From positions 62,001 to 126,000 of the forward strand of contig NZ_VIDQ01000005.1 of NCBI RefSeq assembly GCF_009760915.1: a stretch of DNA of 64,000 nt, read 5' to 3'. A program made the translations under genes and the position numbers. Below, in pieces: positions 8,609 through 16,667 of this stretch. This stretch comes from Azohydromonas aeria. Lineage in GTDB: Bacteria; Pseudomonadota; Gammaproteobacteria; Burkholderiales; Burkholderiaceae_C. Numbering within the stretch: position 1 is the first letter of the stretch; every line of letters begins with the position of its first letter. The notes beneath the pieces are model-generated. The model did no database searches. It was not told the origin of the DNA and saw only the letters and a list, made by a program, of their open reading frames with translations.

Positions 8609-9594
8609 GCCAGGAAAGAAAACAGGTCGTCGTTTTCCGCGCGCTGCCGCCGGACCTGCTGGCGCGCATCGAGGCGCGGCACGACGTCACCGTGGCCGAC
8701 CCGCGCCGCGCCGAGGAGCTGCCGCGCTTCCTGGCGGCGCTGCCGGCGGCGCAGGGGCTGATCGGCTCCAGCTTCAGGCTCGACGCGGACCTGCTCGACC
8801 GCGCCCCGGCGCTGGAAGTGATCTCCAGCATCTCGGTGGGCGTGGACAACTACGCGCTGCCCGACCTGGAGCGGCGCGGCATCACGCTGTGCCACACGCC
8901 CGGCGTGCTGACCGAGACCACGGCCGACACGCTGTTCGCGCTGATCCTGTGCGCCAGCCGCCGCCTGGTGGAGCTGTCCAGCCTCGTGCGCGAGGGCCGC
9001 TGGACGCGCAACGTCGGCGAGGACCTGTTCGGCTGGGACGTGCACGGCAAGACGCTGGGCATCCTGGGCTTCGGCCGCATCGGGCAGGCGCTGGCGCGGC
9101 GCGCGGCGCTGGGCTTCGGCATGCCGGTGCTCTACCACGATCCCTTCGAGGTCCAGGTCCCGGCGCTGGCCGGCCTGGCCGTGCAGCGGCCGCTGGACGA
9201 GGTGCTGCAGCGGTCAGACATCGTGGCGCTGACGCTGCCGCTGACCGACGCGACGCGCGGCCTGATGGGCGCGCGCGAGTTCGCCCTGATGAAGCCCGGT
9301 GCCTTCTTCGTCAACGGCGCCCGCGGCGGCCTGGTGCAGGAGGACGCGCTGCTGCACGCGCTGGACCACGGCAGCCTGCGCGCGGCGGCGCTGGACGTGT
9401 TTGCCACCGAGCCGCTGCCGCTGGACTCGCCGTTGCGCACGCACCCGCGCGTGACGCCGCTGCCGCACATCGGCTCGGCCACGCACGAGACGCGCCGCGC
9501 CATGGCCGAGCTGGCCGTGGACAACCTGCTGCAGGCGCTGGCGGGCCAGGCGCCGCGCCATGCCTTCCTGCCCGGCCGCTTCCGCACCGCTTGA
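8605..9594 (+). CDS. kguD: 2-keto-6-phosphogluconate reductase (D-2-hydroxyacid dehydrogenase family)
   Basis: 329 aa, full-length D-isomer 2-hydroxyacid dehydrogenase of the GhrB/KguD type. The nucleotide-binding motif GFGRIG is at 155-160 and the catalytic triad is Arg240 (NGARGG), Glu269 (ATEP) and His288 (LPHIGSAT). Expected reaction: NAD(P)H reduction of 2-keto-6-phosphogluconate to 6-phosphogluconate, feeding the Entner-Doudoroff or pentose phosphate routes. The GTG start overlaps the kguK stop. A plain 2-ketogluconate/glyoxylate reductase is the alternative; the kinase next door favours the phosphorylated substrate. Confidence 0.83.
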   Translation: MSQERKQVVVFRALPPDLLARIEARHDVTVADPRRAEELPRFLAALPAAQGLIGSSFRLDADLLDRAPALEVISSISVGVDNYALPDLERRGITLCHTPGVLTETTADTLFALILCASRRLVELSSLVREGRWTRNVGEDLFGWDVHGKTLGILGFGRIGQALARRAALGFGMPVLYHDPFEVQVPALAGLAVQRPLDEVLQRSDIVALTLPLTDATRGLMGAREFALMKPGAFFVNGARGGLVQEDALLHALDHGSLRAAALDVFATEPLPLDSPLRTHPRVTPLPHIGSATHETRRAMAELAVDNLLQALAGQAPRHAFLPGRFRTA

Positions 9595-9605
9595 GGAGAT
9601 TCCCG

Positions 9606-10421
9606 ATGCCCCGATCCATTCCCACCCTGTGCGGCTCCATCATGGGCTCACCCTTCACCTTCAACGTCAGGGTGCACAACGCCGCCTATGCGGCGCTGGG
9701 CCTGGACTACACCTTCGTGTGCTTCGGCGTGGAGGACGTGCCCGGCGCCATCGCCGCGGTGCGCGCCCTGGGCATCCGCGGCCTGAACGTGTCGATGCCG
9801 CACAAGCAGGCCGTCATCCCGCACCTCGACGCGCTCGACGAGACCGCGCGCGCCATCGGCGCGGTCAACACCATCAACCACGTGGACGGCAAGCTCACCG
9901 GCTACAACACCGACTGCATCGGCGCGGTGCGGGCGCTGGAGGAGATCACGTCCCTGCCCGGCCAGCGCGTCGCGCTGCTGGGCGCGGGCGGCGCGGCGCG
10001 CGCCATCGCCTACGGGCTGCGCCAGGCCGGCGCGCAGGTCACGGTGTTCAACCGCACCGCGGAAAAGGCGCAGGCGCTGGCGCGCGATTTCGGTCTTGCC
10101 TTCGGCGGCACGCTGCGGGACTTCCAGGCCGAAGCCTTCGACGGCGTGGTCAACGCCACCGCGGCGGGCTTCAGGGCGCCGGACGTGAACCCGGTGGCCG
10201 GGCAGCTCGCGCCGCACCTGTTCGTGATGGACGCGGCCTTCATTCCCGTGCGCAGCCGGCTCATCCGCGATGCCGAGGCGCTGGGCTGCCGTACCTCGGA
10301 CGGCACGCGGATGATGCTGCACCAGGCCCGCGGCCAGGTCGAGCTCTACAGCGGCGGCCTGCAAGCGCCGCTGGAGGCGATGAGCGCGGCGCTGCTGGCC
10401 GAGATCGAGCGCGTGGGCTGA
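9606..10421 (+). CDS. shikimate dehydrogenase-like protein of unknown substrate
   Basis: 271 aa, AroE fold. Catalytic Lys67 (NVSMPHK), Asp103 (GYNTD), nucleotide-binding GAGGAARA at 126-133 and NATAAG are all in place. The usual N-terminal substrate motif HSLSP is absent: the corresponding stretch reads IMGSPFTFNVRVHN. The carboxylate-binding serines of true shikimate dehydrogenases are therefore not in the standard arrangement, suggesting another substrate (quinate-like or a sugar acid). It is 11 nt after kguD and followed by a TRAP binding protein, so it probably belongs to the PtxS operon rather than to aromatic amino-acid synthesis. Confidence 0.8.
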   Translation: MPRSIPTLCGSIMGSPFTFNVRVHNAAYAALGLDYTFVCFGVEDVPGAIAAVRALGIRGLNVSMPHKQAVIPHLDALDETARAIGAVNTINHVDGKLTGYNTDCIGAVRALEEITSLPGQRVALLGAGGAARAIAYGLRQAGAQVTVFNRTAEKAQALARDFGLAFGGTLRDFQAEAFDGVVNATAAGFRAPDVNPVAGQLAPHLFVMDAAFIPVRSRLIRDAEALGCRTSDGTRMMLHQARGQVELYSGGLQAPLEAMSAALLAEIERVG

Positions 10422-10489
10422 GTCCGGCCCTTGACCTTCTTCAATGCTTGTACCGGCCCCCGCGCCGGAGAGTCCCAGGAGACAACACC

Positions 10490-11524
10490 ATGAACGTGAA
10501 CCCCTTCAAGCGCAGCCTCGTCGCCGGCGTCATCGGCGCCTGCTTTGCCACCTTCGCCGCCACCGGCGCCCTGGCCGCGGACATCAAGGACCGCAACATC
10601 AAGCTCCCCATCGTCAACCAGATGGACCATCCGCAGGGCCTGGGCGCGCAGAAGTTCGCCGACCTGGTCAGCGCCAAGAGCGGCGGCAAGATGAAAGTCA
10701 AGGTGTTCCCGGGCGGCACGCTGGGCGGAGAGCAGCAGGTGGCCTCGGCCATGCAGGGCGGCACGGTGGAGGCGTCGATGATGGCGCCGGCGCAGCTGGT
10801 GGGCATGATCAAAGAGTTCGTGCTGCTGGACTTCCCCTTCAGCTTCGCCAACGAGCGCGAGGCCGACGCCGTGCTCGACGGCCCGGTGGGCAGGAAGCTG
10901 ATGGACCGCCTGCCCGAGAAGGGCCTGGTCGGCCTGGCCTACATGGAGCAGGGCTACCGCAGCATCACCAACAGCAAGCGGCCGATCAACAAGCTGGAGG
11001 ACATCCAGGGCCTGAAGGTGCGCACCATCCTCAACCCGCTCTACATCGACATGCTCAACGCGCTGGGCGCCAACGCCGTGCCCATGCCCTTCCCCGAGCT
11101 CTACACCGCGCTGGAATCGAAGGCCGTGGACGGGCAGGAGAACCCGTACAGCACCGCAGAGGCCTCGAAGTTCTACGAGGTGCAGAAGTACATGAGCAAC
11201 ACGCGGCACATCTACAACCCGCAGATGCTGCTGGTGAGCAAAAAGTTCTGGGACCAGCTCTCGGCCGACGAGAGGAAGATCCTGCAGGACGCGTCCATCG
11301 AGGCACGCGACTACCAGCGCAAGGTGGCGCGCGACATGAGCGAGAAGTCGCGCCAGGCGCTCGTCAAGCACGGCATGCAGATCAACGACCTGCCCGCAGC
11401 CGAGCTGCAGCGCATGCGCGAGAAGGTGCAGCCGGTGGTGGCCAAGTACGCCGCGCAGGTGGGCGAGCCGCTGGTCAAGGAGTTCCAGGCGGAGCTGGAG
11501 AAGGCGCGCGCGGCGGGGAAGTGA
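10490..11524 (+). CDS. dctP: TRAP transporter substrate-binding protein (DctP family)
   Basis: 344 aa. Signal peptide of about 29 residues (basic KR, hydrophobic core, cut after GALA/AD). Conserved TRAP features: FPGGTLGGEQQ, LLDFPFSFANE and the arginine-bearing ligand motif GLKVRTILNPLYIDML followed by PMPFPELYTALE. It binds an organic or sugar acid in the periplasm. No DctQ or DctM gene follows: the downstream 250 nt hold only hairpin repeats and then the convergent feo operon, so the membrane subunits must lie elsewhere. Position after the kgu genes suggests 2-ketogluconate or a related acid as ligand, taking the role of KguT in Pseudomonas. Confidence 0.85.
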   Translation: MNVNPFKRSLVAGVIGACFATFAATGALAADIKDRNIKLPIVNQMDHPQGLGAQKFADLVSAKSGGKMKVKVFPGGTLGGEQQVASAMQGGTVEASMMAPAQLVGMIKEFVLLDFPFSFANEREADAVLDGPVGRKLMDRLPEKGLVGLAYMEQGYRSITNSKRPINKLEDIQGLKVRTILNPLYIDMLNALGANAVPMPFPELYTALESKAVDGQENPYSTAEASKFYEVQKYMSNTRHIYNPQMLLVSKKFWDQLSADERKILQDASIEARDYQRKVARDMSEKSRQALVKHGMQINDLPAAELQRMREKVQPVVAKYAAQVGEPLVKEFQAELEKARAAGK

Positions 11525-11600
11525 GCGGAAGAACGGATGGCGGCTTCGACGCCATCAATGCGCCGCGAACGCGAAGCACACAGGCCGACAGCCACTGCGC

Positions 11601-11629
11601 CGTCATCCCGGCGAAAGCCGGGATCCACG
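11601..11629 (+). repeat. GTCATYCCGGC-type hairpin repeat
   Basis: Contains ATCCCGGC GAAA GCCGGGAT, an 8-bp stem with a 4-nt loop, flanked by cgtc and ccacg. It is in inverse orientation to the copy at 11698. A related stem occurs at 40837-40864. Short repeats of this type are widespread in Proteobacteria, often between genes. Confidence 0.7.
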
Positions 11630-11697
11630 CACACCGAAGCAGTGGAACGGCCAGCGTCGGCACATGCCTGCGACGGCCAGCGTGGCATCGCAGCGTT

Positions 11698-11726
11698 CGT
11701 GGATTCCGGCTTTCGCCGGAATGACG
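11698..11726 (-). repeat. GTCATYCCGGC-type hairpin repeat, inverted copy
   Basis: ATTCCGGC TTTC GCCGGAAT, the reverse-oriented partner of 11601-11629, with one base pair changed on both sides of the stem (C-G to T-A). Together the two copies bracket 68 bp between dctP and the convergent feo operon and may fold into one large stem. Confidence 0.7.
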
Positions 11727-11776
11727 ACGTTTTCCCTGCGGCCTTGATGGTGGCGTGCGAACCGCCGGACCTTGGC

Positions 11777-12049
11777 TCAGGAACGCCGCTTCAGGTCCAG
11801 CCGGATCGGCTTGACCTCGGCGGCCGCGGCGCCGCCCGCCGCGTCCTTTCTCCCCGGCCCCGGCCCGCACCCGCCGCCGCAGCCGCCGCAGCCGCCCGCG
11901 GCTTCCGGCGCCATGCGCCGGGCCAGGGCCGGCACGTGGCGCTGGATCCAGCCCCGCAGCGCGCGCTTGAGCGGCGCGGGCATCAGCACCCAGGCGGCAT
12001 AGGCGCCGGCCCAGGCCACCAGCAGCGACACGATCAGGGTCTGCGCCAT
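11777..12049 (-). CDS. FeoB-associated Cys-rich membrane protein
   Basis: 90 aa. One membrane segment at residues 2-26 (TLIVSLLVAWAGAYAAWVLM), a basic stretch, then a cysteine cluster CGGCGGGCG and a lysine/arginine-rich end. It begins 4 nt after the feoB stop. The start 12049 is supported by GGAGG eight bases upstream; an in-frame ATG at 12064 would overlap feoB. Its position at the end of feoAB and the Cys cluster suggest an accessory role in ferrous iron uptake, perhaps metal binding or an Fe-S sensor like FeoC. I do not recognise a characterised member. Confidence 0.7.
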   Translation of the reverse strand: MAQTLIVSLLVAWAGAYAAWVLMPAPLKRALRGWIQRHVPALARRMAPEAAGGCGGCGGGCGPGPGRKDAAGGAAAAEVKPIRLDLKRRS

Positions 12050-12053
12050 CGCT

Positions 12054-13937
12054 TCAACCTCCACCGAGTGCCAGCGCCACGCGGTAGGTGACGAAGGCGG
12101 CCGCGTAGGCCAGCGCGAACAGGTACAGCGCCATCACGACGGGATAGCGCCAGGCATTGGTCTCGCGCTTGACGGCGGCCAGCGTCGAGATGCACTGCGG
12201 CGCGAACACGAACCACGCCAGCAGCGAGAAGCAGGTGGCCAGCGGCCACTGCTGCGCAATCAGCGGCGCTAGCGCCTGGTCCACGCCCTCGCCCGAGAGC
12301 GCGTACACCGTGCCCAGCGCGCTGACCACGACCTCGCGCGCGGCCAGGCCCGGCACCAGCGCGATGCTGATCTGCCAGTTGAAGCCCAGCGGCGCGAAAA
12401 CGTATTCGAGCAGGTGGCCCAGGCGGCCGGCGAAGCTGTACTCGATGGCCGTGCCGCTCCAGTCGGCCGGCGGCGCCGGGTAGCTGGAGAGGAACCACAG
12501 CAGCACCGTCAGCGCGAAGATGATCGTGCCCACGCGGCGCAGGAAGATGCGCGCGCGCTCCCACAGCCCGATGCCGAGGTTGCGCAGCCCCGGCACGCGG
12601 TACGGCGGCAGCTCCAGCATCAGCGGCTGGTAGCGGCTGCGGTGCCACACGCGCTTGAACACCCAGGCCACCGCCATGGCCGAGGCCACGCCGGCCACGT
12701 ACAGCGCGAAAAGCGTCAGGCCCTGCAGGTTGAAGGGGCCCACCGAGCGCTCCGGGATGAAGGCGCCGATGAGCAGCGCATACACCGGCAGCCGCGCCGA
12801 GCAGGTCATCAGCGGCGCCACCATGATCGTGGCCAGCCGGTCGCGCCAGTGCGTGATGGTGCGCGTGGCCATCACGCCCGGCACCGCGCAGGCGAAGCTG
12901 GAGAGCAGCGGGATGAAGGCGCGGCCCGACAGGCCGACGCGGCCCATCAGGTTGTCGAGCAGGAAGGCCGCGCGCGGCAGGTAGCCCGAGTCCTCCAGGA
13001 GGAGGATGAAGAAGAACAGGATCAGGATCTGCGGCAGGAACACCAGCACGCCGCCGGCGCCGGCGATGGCGCCGTCCACCAGCAGGCTGCGCAGCGGGCC
13101 CTCGTCCATGTGCGCGGTGGTCCACTCGCCCAGGGCGGCGAAGCCGGCCTCGATCGCGTCCATGGGCACGCTGGCCCACGAGAACACGGCCTGGAACACC
13201 ACGAACAGCAGCGCCGCCAGGATCACCAGGCCCCACACCGGGTGCATCACCCAGGCGTCGAGCCGGTAGTTGAAGCGTTTTACCTGCAGCGCGCTGGGGG
13301 CCGCCACTTCGAGGATGCGGCGCACTTCGAGCTGCAGCGCATGCGTGTCGGGCAGCGACAGCACGTGCGGCGCGTTGAGCCGCGGGTCGGGCGGGTCGGA
13401 CTGCAGGTGCCGCACCAGTTGCTCGGTCAACGCCTTGTGGCCGTCGCCCTTGACGGCGATCGTCTCCACCACCGGGCAGCCCAGCTCGGCCGAGAGGCGC
13501 TGCGTGTCGATGTGGATGCCGCGCGCGCGCGCCACGTCGGTCATGTTGAGCGCGAGCATCATGGGCCGGCCCAGGCTCTTGAGCTCCAGCACCAGGCGCA
13601 AGTTCATGCGCAGGTTGGTGGCGTCCACCACCGCCACGATGTAGTCGGGCACCGCCTCGCCCACGCGCTGCCCCTGCAGCACCTGCAGCGTGACCTCCTC
13701 GTCTGGCGTCGCCGGGCGCAGGCTGTAGGCGCCGGGCAGGTCGATGACCTGCACGCCGTGGCCGCCGGGCAGCCGCGCGGTGCCGAGCTTGCGCTCGACG
13801 GTGACGCCGGCGTAGTTGGCGACCTTCTGGCGCGCGCCGGTGAGCAGGTTGAACAGCGCGGTCTTGCCGCAGTTGGGGTTGCCCACCAGGGCCACGCTGG
13901 GCAGCGCGGTGGGGGACGGCAGCTCGGCGGCGGTCAT
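12054..13937 (-). CDS. feoB: ferrous iron transporter FeoB
   Basis: 627 aa. The N-terminal G domain has G1 GNPNCGKT (19-26), the G2 threonine in AGVTVE, G3 DLPGAYS (66-72) and G4 NMTD (131-134). The C-terminal two thirds hold the membrane core with two Gate regions (for example SGRAFIPLLSSFACAVPGVM and PGLAAREVVVSALG). It is shorter than E. coli FeoB (about 770 aa) but within the range of compact FeoBs. It transports Fe2+ across the inner membrane. It lies 22 nt after feoA. Confidence 0.95.
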   Translation of the reverse strand: MTAAELPSPTALPSVALVGNPNCGKTALFNLLTGARQKVANYAGVTVERKLGTARLPGGHGVQVIDLPGAYSLRPATPDEEVTLQVLQGQRVGEAVPDYIVAVVDATNLRMNLRLVLELKSLGRPMMLALNMTDVARARGIHIDTQRLSAELGCPVVETIAVKGDGHKALTEQLVRHLQSDPPDPRLNAPHVLSLPDTHALQLEVRRILEVAAPSALQVKRFNYRLDAWVMHPVWGLVILAALLFVVFQAVFSWASVPMDAIEAGFAALGEWTTAHMDEGPLRSLLVDGAIAGAGGVLVFLPQILILFFFILLLEDSGYLPRAAFLLDNLMGRVGLSGRAFIPLLSSFACAVPGVMATRTITHWRDRLATIMVAPLMTCSARLPVYALLIGAFIPERSVGPFNLQGLTLFALYVAGVASAMAVAWVFKRVWHRSRYQPLMLELPPYRVPGLRNLGIGLWERARIFLRRVGTIIFALTVLLWFLSSYPAPPADWSGTAIEYSFAGRLGHLLEYVFAPLGFNWQISIALVPGLAAREVVVSALGTVYALSGEGVDQALAPLIAQQWPLATCFSLLAWFVFAPQCISTLAAVKRETNAWRYPVVMALYLFALAYAAAFVTYRVALALGGG

Positions 13938-13959
13938 CGTGTGGGGTGCTCCGCCGGCT

Positions 13960-14202
13960 TCAGTCCGGGATGACTTCGATGCTGCGCGCCTCGGCCAGCC
14001 GCAGCGCGAACATGGTCTGCCCCACCGTCACGGCCAGCGGCTCGCGCCCGCCCGGGCCGCGGCGCAGCAGCTGTACCGGCTCGCCGGGCAGGAAACCCAG
14101 CTCGCCCAGGCGCTGCAGCGCGGCGGCATCCAGCGGGGGAGCTTCGGGCAGCACGCGCCGCACGGTGGCGCAGGCGCCGTTGGGCAGTTCGGAAAGCAGC
14201 AT
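13960..14202 (-). CDS. feoA: ferrous iron transport protein FeoA
   Basis: 80 aa, SH3-like FeoA fold: RLGELGFLPGEPVQLLRRGP in the middle and GQTMFALRLAEARSIEV at the end, both typical. A small cytoplasmic partner of FeoB, first gene of the operon. The start at 14202 is the only sensible ATG; 23 nt upstream lies a Fur-box-like palindrome. Confidence 0.92.
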   Translation of the reverse strand: MLLSELPNGACATVRRVLPEAPPLDAAALQRLGELGFLPGEPVQLLRRGPGGREPLAVTVGQTMFALRLAEARSIEVIPD

Positions 14203-14221
14203 CGGCAGGCGGAATGGATTT

Positions 14222-14247
14222 GCAAATGAGAGTATGTCTCATTATCA
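14222..14247. promoter_or_regulatory. candidate Fur box upstream of feoA
   Basis: AATGAGA GTATG TCTCATT (14225-14243) is a perfect 7-bp inverted repeat with a 5-bp centre; read on the reverse strand it continues as TGATAATGAGA, close to the Fur consensus (GATAATGATAATCATTATC). It is AT-rich in a GC-rich neighbourhood and directly precedes feoA. Iron-Fur repression of feoAB is common in Proteobacteria. Confidence 0.65.
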
Positions 14248-14309
14248 CCTGCCGCCGGCGCGCCGGGGCGCAACGGGTCTTGCGCCAGCACCAGCGGCGG
14301 CGGCGGCGC

Positions 14310-15506
14310 TCAGGGCTGCCAGCCGTCGGTGAGCGTGTTCAGGAAGGCGATGAGGTCCTCGATTTCCGCGGCGCTGAGCGCCGGTACGGCGCCCGCCTGA
14401 CGATCGTAGGGTGCCTCCGTGCGGTTGACGTTGACCCGGTAGGCCGCCGGCAGGTCGTCGAACGGGATCACCCTGCCGTCGGCCTGCGTGTACCAGCGCG
14501 CAGGATCGGTGTCGCGCGTGACGTAGAAGGCCAGCGCCTCCTTGAGGTCGGTGAAGCGGCCGTTGTGGAAGAAGCTGCCGCGCAGCGCCACGTTGCGCAG
14601 CGTGGGCACCTTGAAGGCGCCGCACAGGTCCGTGCGCCGCTCGAAGCCCGGCACGGCGCACAGGCCCAGGTCGAAGAACGCCGGGTCATCCCGCACGGTC
14701 TTGAGCTTCGGGTTGCGCGGCACGCCCAGCGCGTCGTAGCTGAAGTCGGTGAAGAGCGGGTGCAAGCCGTCGGCGCCCTTGGCCGACGGGTGGCAGGCGG
14801 CGCAGTTGCCCTTGGCGGGCGAGTTGAACAGCTCCAGGCCGCGCTGCTCCGCGGCGGTGAGCGTGGCCTTGCCGCGCAGGACCGCGTCGAACTTGCTGCT
14901 GAAGGGTGCGAAGGCAACGTCTTCCTGCTGCAGCGCCTGCAGCGCGAGCCGGGCGCGGTCGAAGGCGTCGTGCGGGCGGTCGAAGATGTCCTCGCCAAAG
15001 GCCTGGCGGAACTCGGCCGCGTAGGGCGCGGCGGCGAGCTTGCGCACCACGTCCTCGACCGAGTCGTTGGCCATCTCGGACGGGTTCAGGAACGGGCCGC
15101 CGGCCTGGTCCTTGAGCGAGGCGGCGCGCCCGTCCCAGAAGAAGCCGCCGGTGGGCGTGCCTTCGCTGTCGAAGTGGAAGCTGGTGTTGAACTTCAGGTA
15201 GCGGATCGACGGCGAGCTGCGCCCGCCCTGCCCGGCCACGGTCAGCTTGCCGCCGGGCTGGCCCGCCGCATGGTCGGGCGCGCCGTGGCCGTGGGCCGGA
15301 TCGTGGCAGCTCTGGCACGACTGTCGGCCCGAGGCCGACAGCGTCTGGTCCACGAAGATCTTCGCCCCCAGCCGCGCTGGCGCCGACAGCGCGGATTCAC
15401 CGGCGTCACCGGCACCGGCGCTCTCCGTGGAGCCGCCGCCCCCGCATGCGCTCACCAGCACCACCGCCAGCGCCGCGACCGCCTGTCGCATGAATTTCGA
15501 GTGCAT
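14310..15506 (-). CDS. di-haem cytochrome c peroxidase family lipoprotein
   Basis: 398 aa. Lipoprotein signal peptide with lipobox VSAC (Cys21). Two c-type haem sites CxxCH: CQSCH at 64-68 and CAACH at 235-239, each with surrounding features of the bacterial cytochrome c peroxidase/MauG family (FFWDGRAASLKDQA, TLRNVALRGSFFHNGRF, EIEDLIAFLNTLT). It acts in the periplasm, reducing peroxide or oxidising a partner protein. The start 15506 was chosen over the frame's outermost start because it has GGAAG upstream and gives a clean signal peptide; 15491 is an alternative. Single gene. Confidence 0.88.
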   Translation of the reverse strand: MHSKFMRQAVAALAVVLVSACGGGGSTESAGAGDAGESALSAPARLGAKIFVDQTLSASGRQSCQSCHDPAHGHGAPDHAAGQPGGKLTVAGQGGRSSPSIRYLKFNTSFHFDSEGTPTGGFFWDGRAASLKDQAGGPFLNPSEMANDSVEDVVRKLAAAPYAAEFRQAFGEDIFDRPHDAFDRARLALQALQQEDVAFAPFSSKFDAVLRGKATLTAAEQRGLELFNSPAKGNCAACHPSAKGADGLHPLFTDFSYDALGVPRNPKLKTVRDDPAFFDLGLCAVPGFERRTDLCGAFKVPTLRNVALRGSFFHNGRFTDLKEALAFYVTRDTDPARWYTQADGRVIPFDDLPAAYRVNVNRTEAPYDRQAGAVPALSAAEIEDLIAFLNTLTDGWQP

Positions 15507-15678
15507 CACCGGACTTCCAGGCGCCCCTCGCGCCCATGAAGTCAAATGATAGGAATTCGCGTTTGCAGCTGTCGCGCAGTCGCGCCGGCGCGACGTGACT
15601 TGTTGAGCCAGCGCAAGAATCCGCGCGAGGAATACGCGCCGGGCCCCCGTGGGGCGGCCCGGCCGCGCGGGCGCCGGG

Positions 15679-16551
15679 TCAGCCCGTCACGCGCATCGAC
15701 AGGTCCACGGCGCGCACGTCCTTGGTGAGCTTGCCGCTGGAGATGCGGTCCACGCCGGTGGCGGCGATGCGGCGGATGGAGTCCAGGTCCACGCCGCCGG
15801 AGACCTCCAGCACCGCGCGCCCGGCGTTGAGCGTGCAGGCGGCGGCCATGTCCTCGAAGCTGAAGTCGTCGAGCAGCACGTTCTTCGCGCCGGCCTCCAG
15901 CGCCTGCTGCAGCTCGTCGAGGCTTTCGACCTCGATCTGCACGTCCACGCCGGCATGCAGCGCGAAGGCGGCCTGCAGCGCCGGCCGGATGCCGCCGGCC
16001 GCGGCGATGTGGTTCTCCTTGATCAGGATGCCGTCCCACAACGCCATGCGGTGGTTGTGGCCCCCGCCCACGCGCACGGCGTACTTCTGCGCCTGGCGCA
16101 GGCCCGGCAGCGTCTTGCGCGTGTCGAGCACCTTGCAGCCGTGCGGATTGGGCGACAGGCCCTGGATCGCGTCCACGTACGAGCGCGTGACGGTGGCCAC
16201 CGCCGAGAGCGTCTGCAGGAAGTTCAGCGCCGGGCGCTCGGCCGAAAGCTGGGCGCGGGCGTCGGCCTCGATGCGCACGAGCACCGTGCCGGCCTCGACC
16301 CGGTCGCCCTCCTGCACCGCCCAGGCCAGGCGCGCATCCGGGTCCAGCGCGCGGAAGCAGGCGTCGAACCAGGGCCGGCCGGCGATCACGGCGCCCTCCT
16401 TGGCCACCACGTGGGCCTGCACGCTGCGGCCGGCGGGCACGAGCTGCGCCGTCCAGTCGCCGCGGCCGATGTCTTCCATCAGCGCGTCGCGCACGTTGCG
16501 CGCCAGCGCCGTCTCCAGGGTCTCGTTGCTGTCGAACATGGGGTTTGTCAA
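15679..16551 (-). CDS. nadC: nicotinate-nucleotide pyrophosphorylase (carboxylating)
   Basis: 290 aa, the usual NadC length. Typical motifs: DIGRGDWTAQLV, AERPALNFLQTLSAVAT, LDTRKTLPGLR, GGGHNHRMALWDGILIKENH and the C-terminal SGGVDLDSIRRIAATGVD. It converts quinolinate and PRPP to nicotinate mononucleotide in NAD synthesis. The start could be 16551 or the next Met (16539). It stands alone here; nadA and nadB are not adjacent. Confidence 0.95.
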   Translation of the reverse strand: MTNPMFDSNETLETALARNVRDALMEDIGRGDWTAQLVPAGRSVQAHVVAKEGAVIAGRPWFDACFRALDPDARLAWAVQEGDRVEAGTVLVRIEADARAQLSAERPALNFLQTLSAVATVTRSYVDAIQGLSPNPHGCKVLDTRKTLPGLRQAQKYAVRVGGGHNHRMALWDGILIKENHIAAAGGIRPALQAAFALHAGVDVQIEVESLDELQQALEAGAKNVLLDDFSFEDMAAACTLNAGRAVLEVSGGVDLDSIRRIAATGVDRISSGKLTKDVRAVDLSMRVTG

Positions 16552-16667
16552 ACGGGTCGGAAGGAACCCGTCAGTGTCGCAGCTTCAACGGCCCCTCCAG
16601 CCGGCGCGGCGCGCGCGGCGCCTAGACTTGGCGCCATCCCCTCCACACAACACCAGCGAGACAAGCC

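Noticed and set aside
11525..11776. Mobile element between dctP and feo genes
   Set aside because: Only short hairpin repeats; no transposase, terminal repeats with target duplication or integrase seen.
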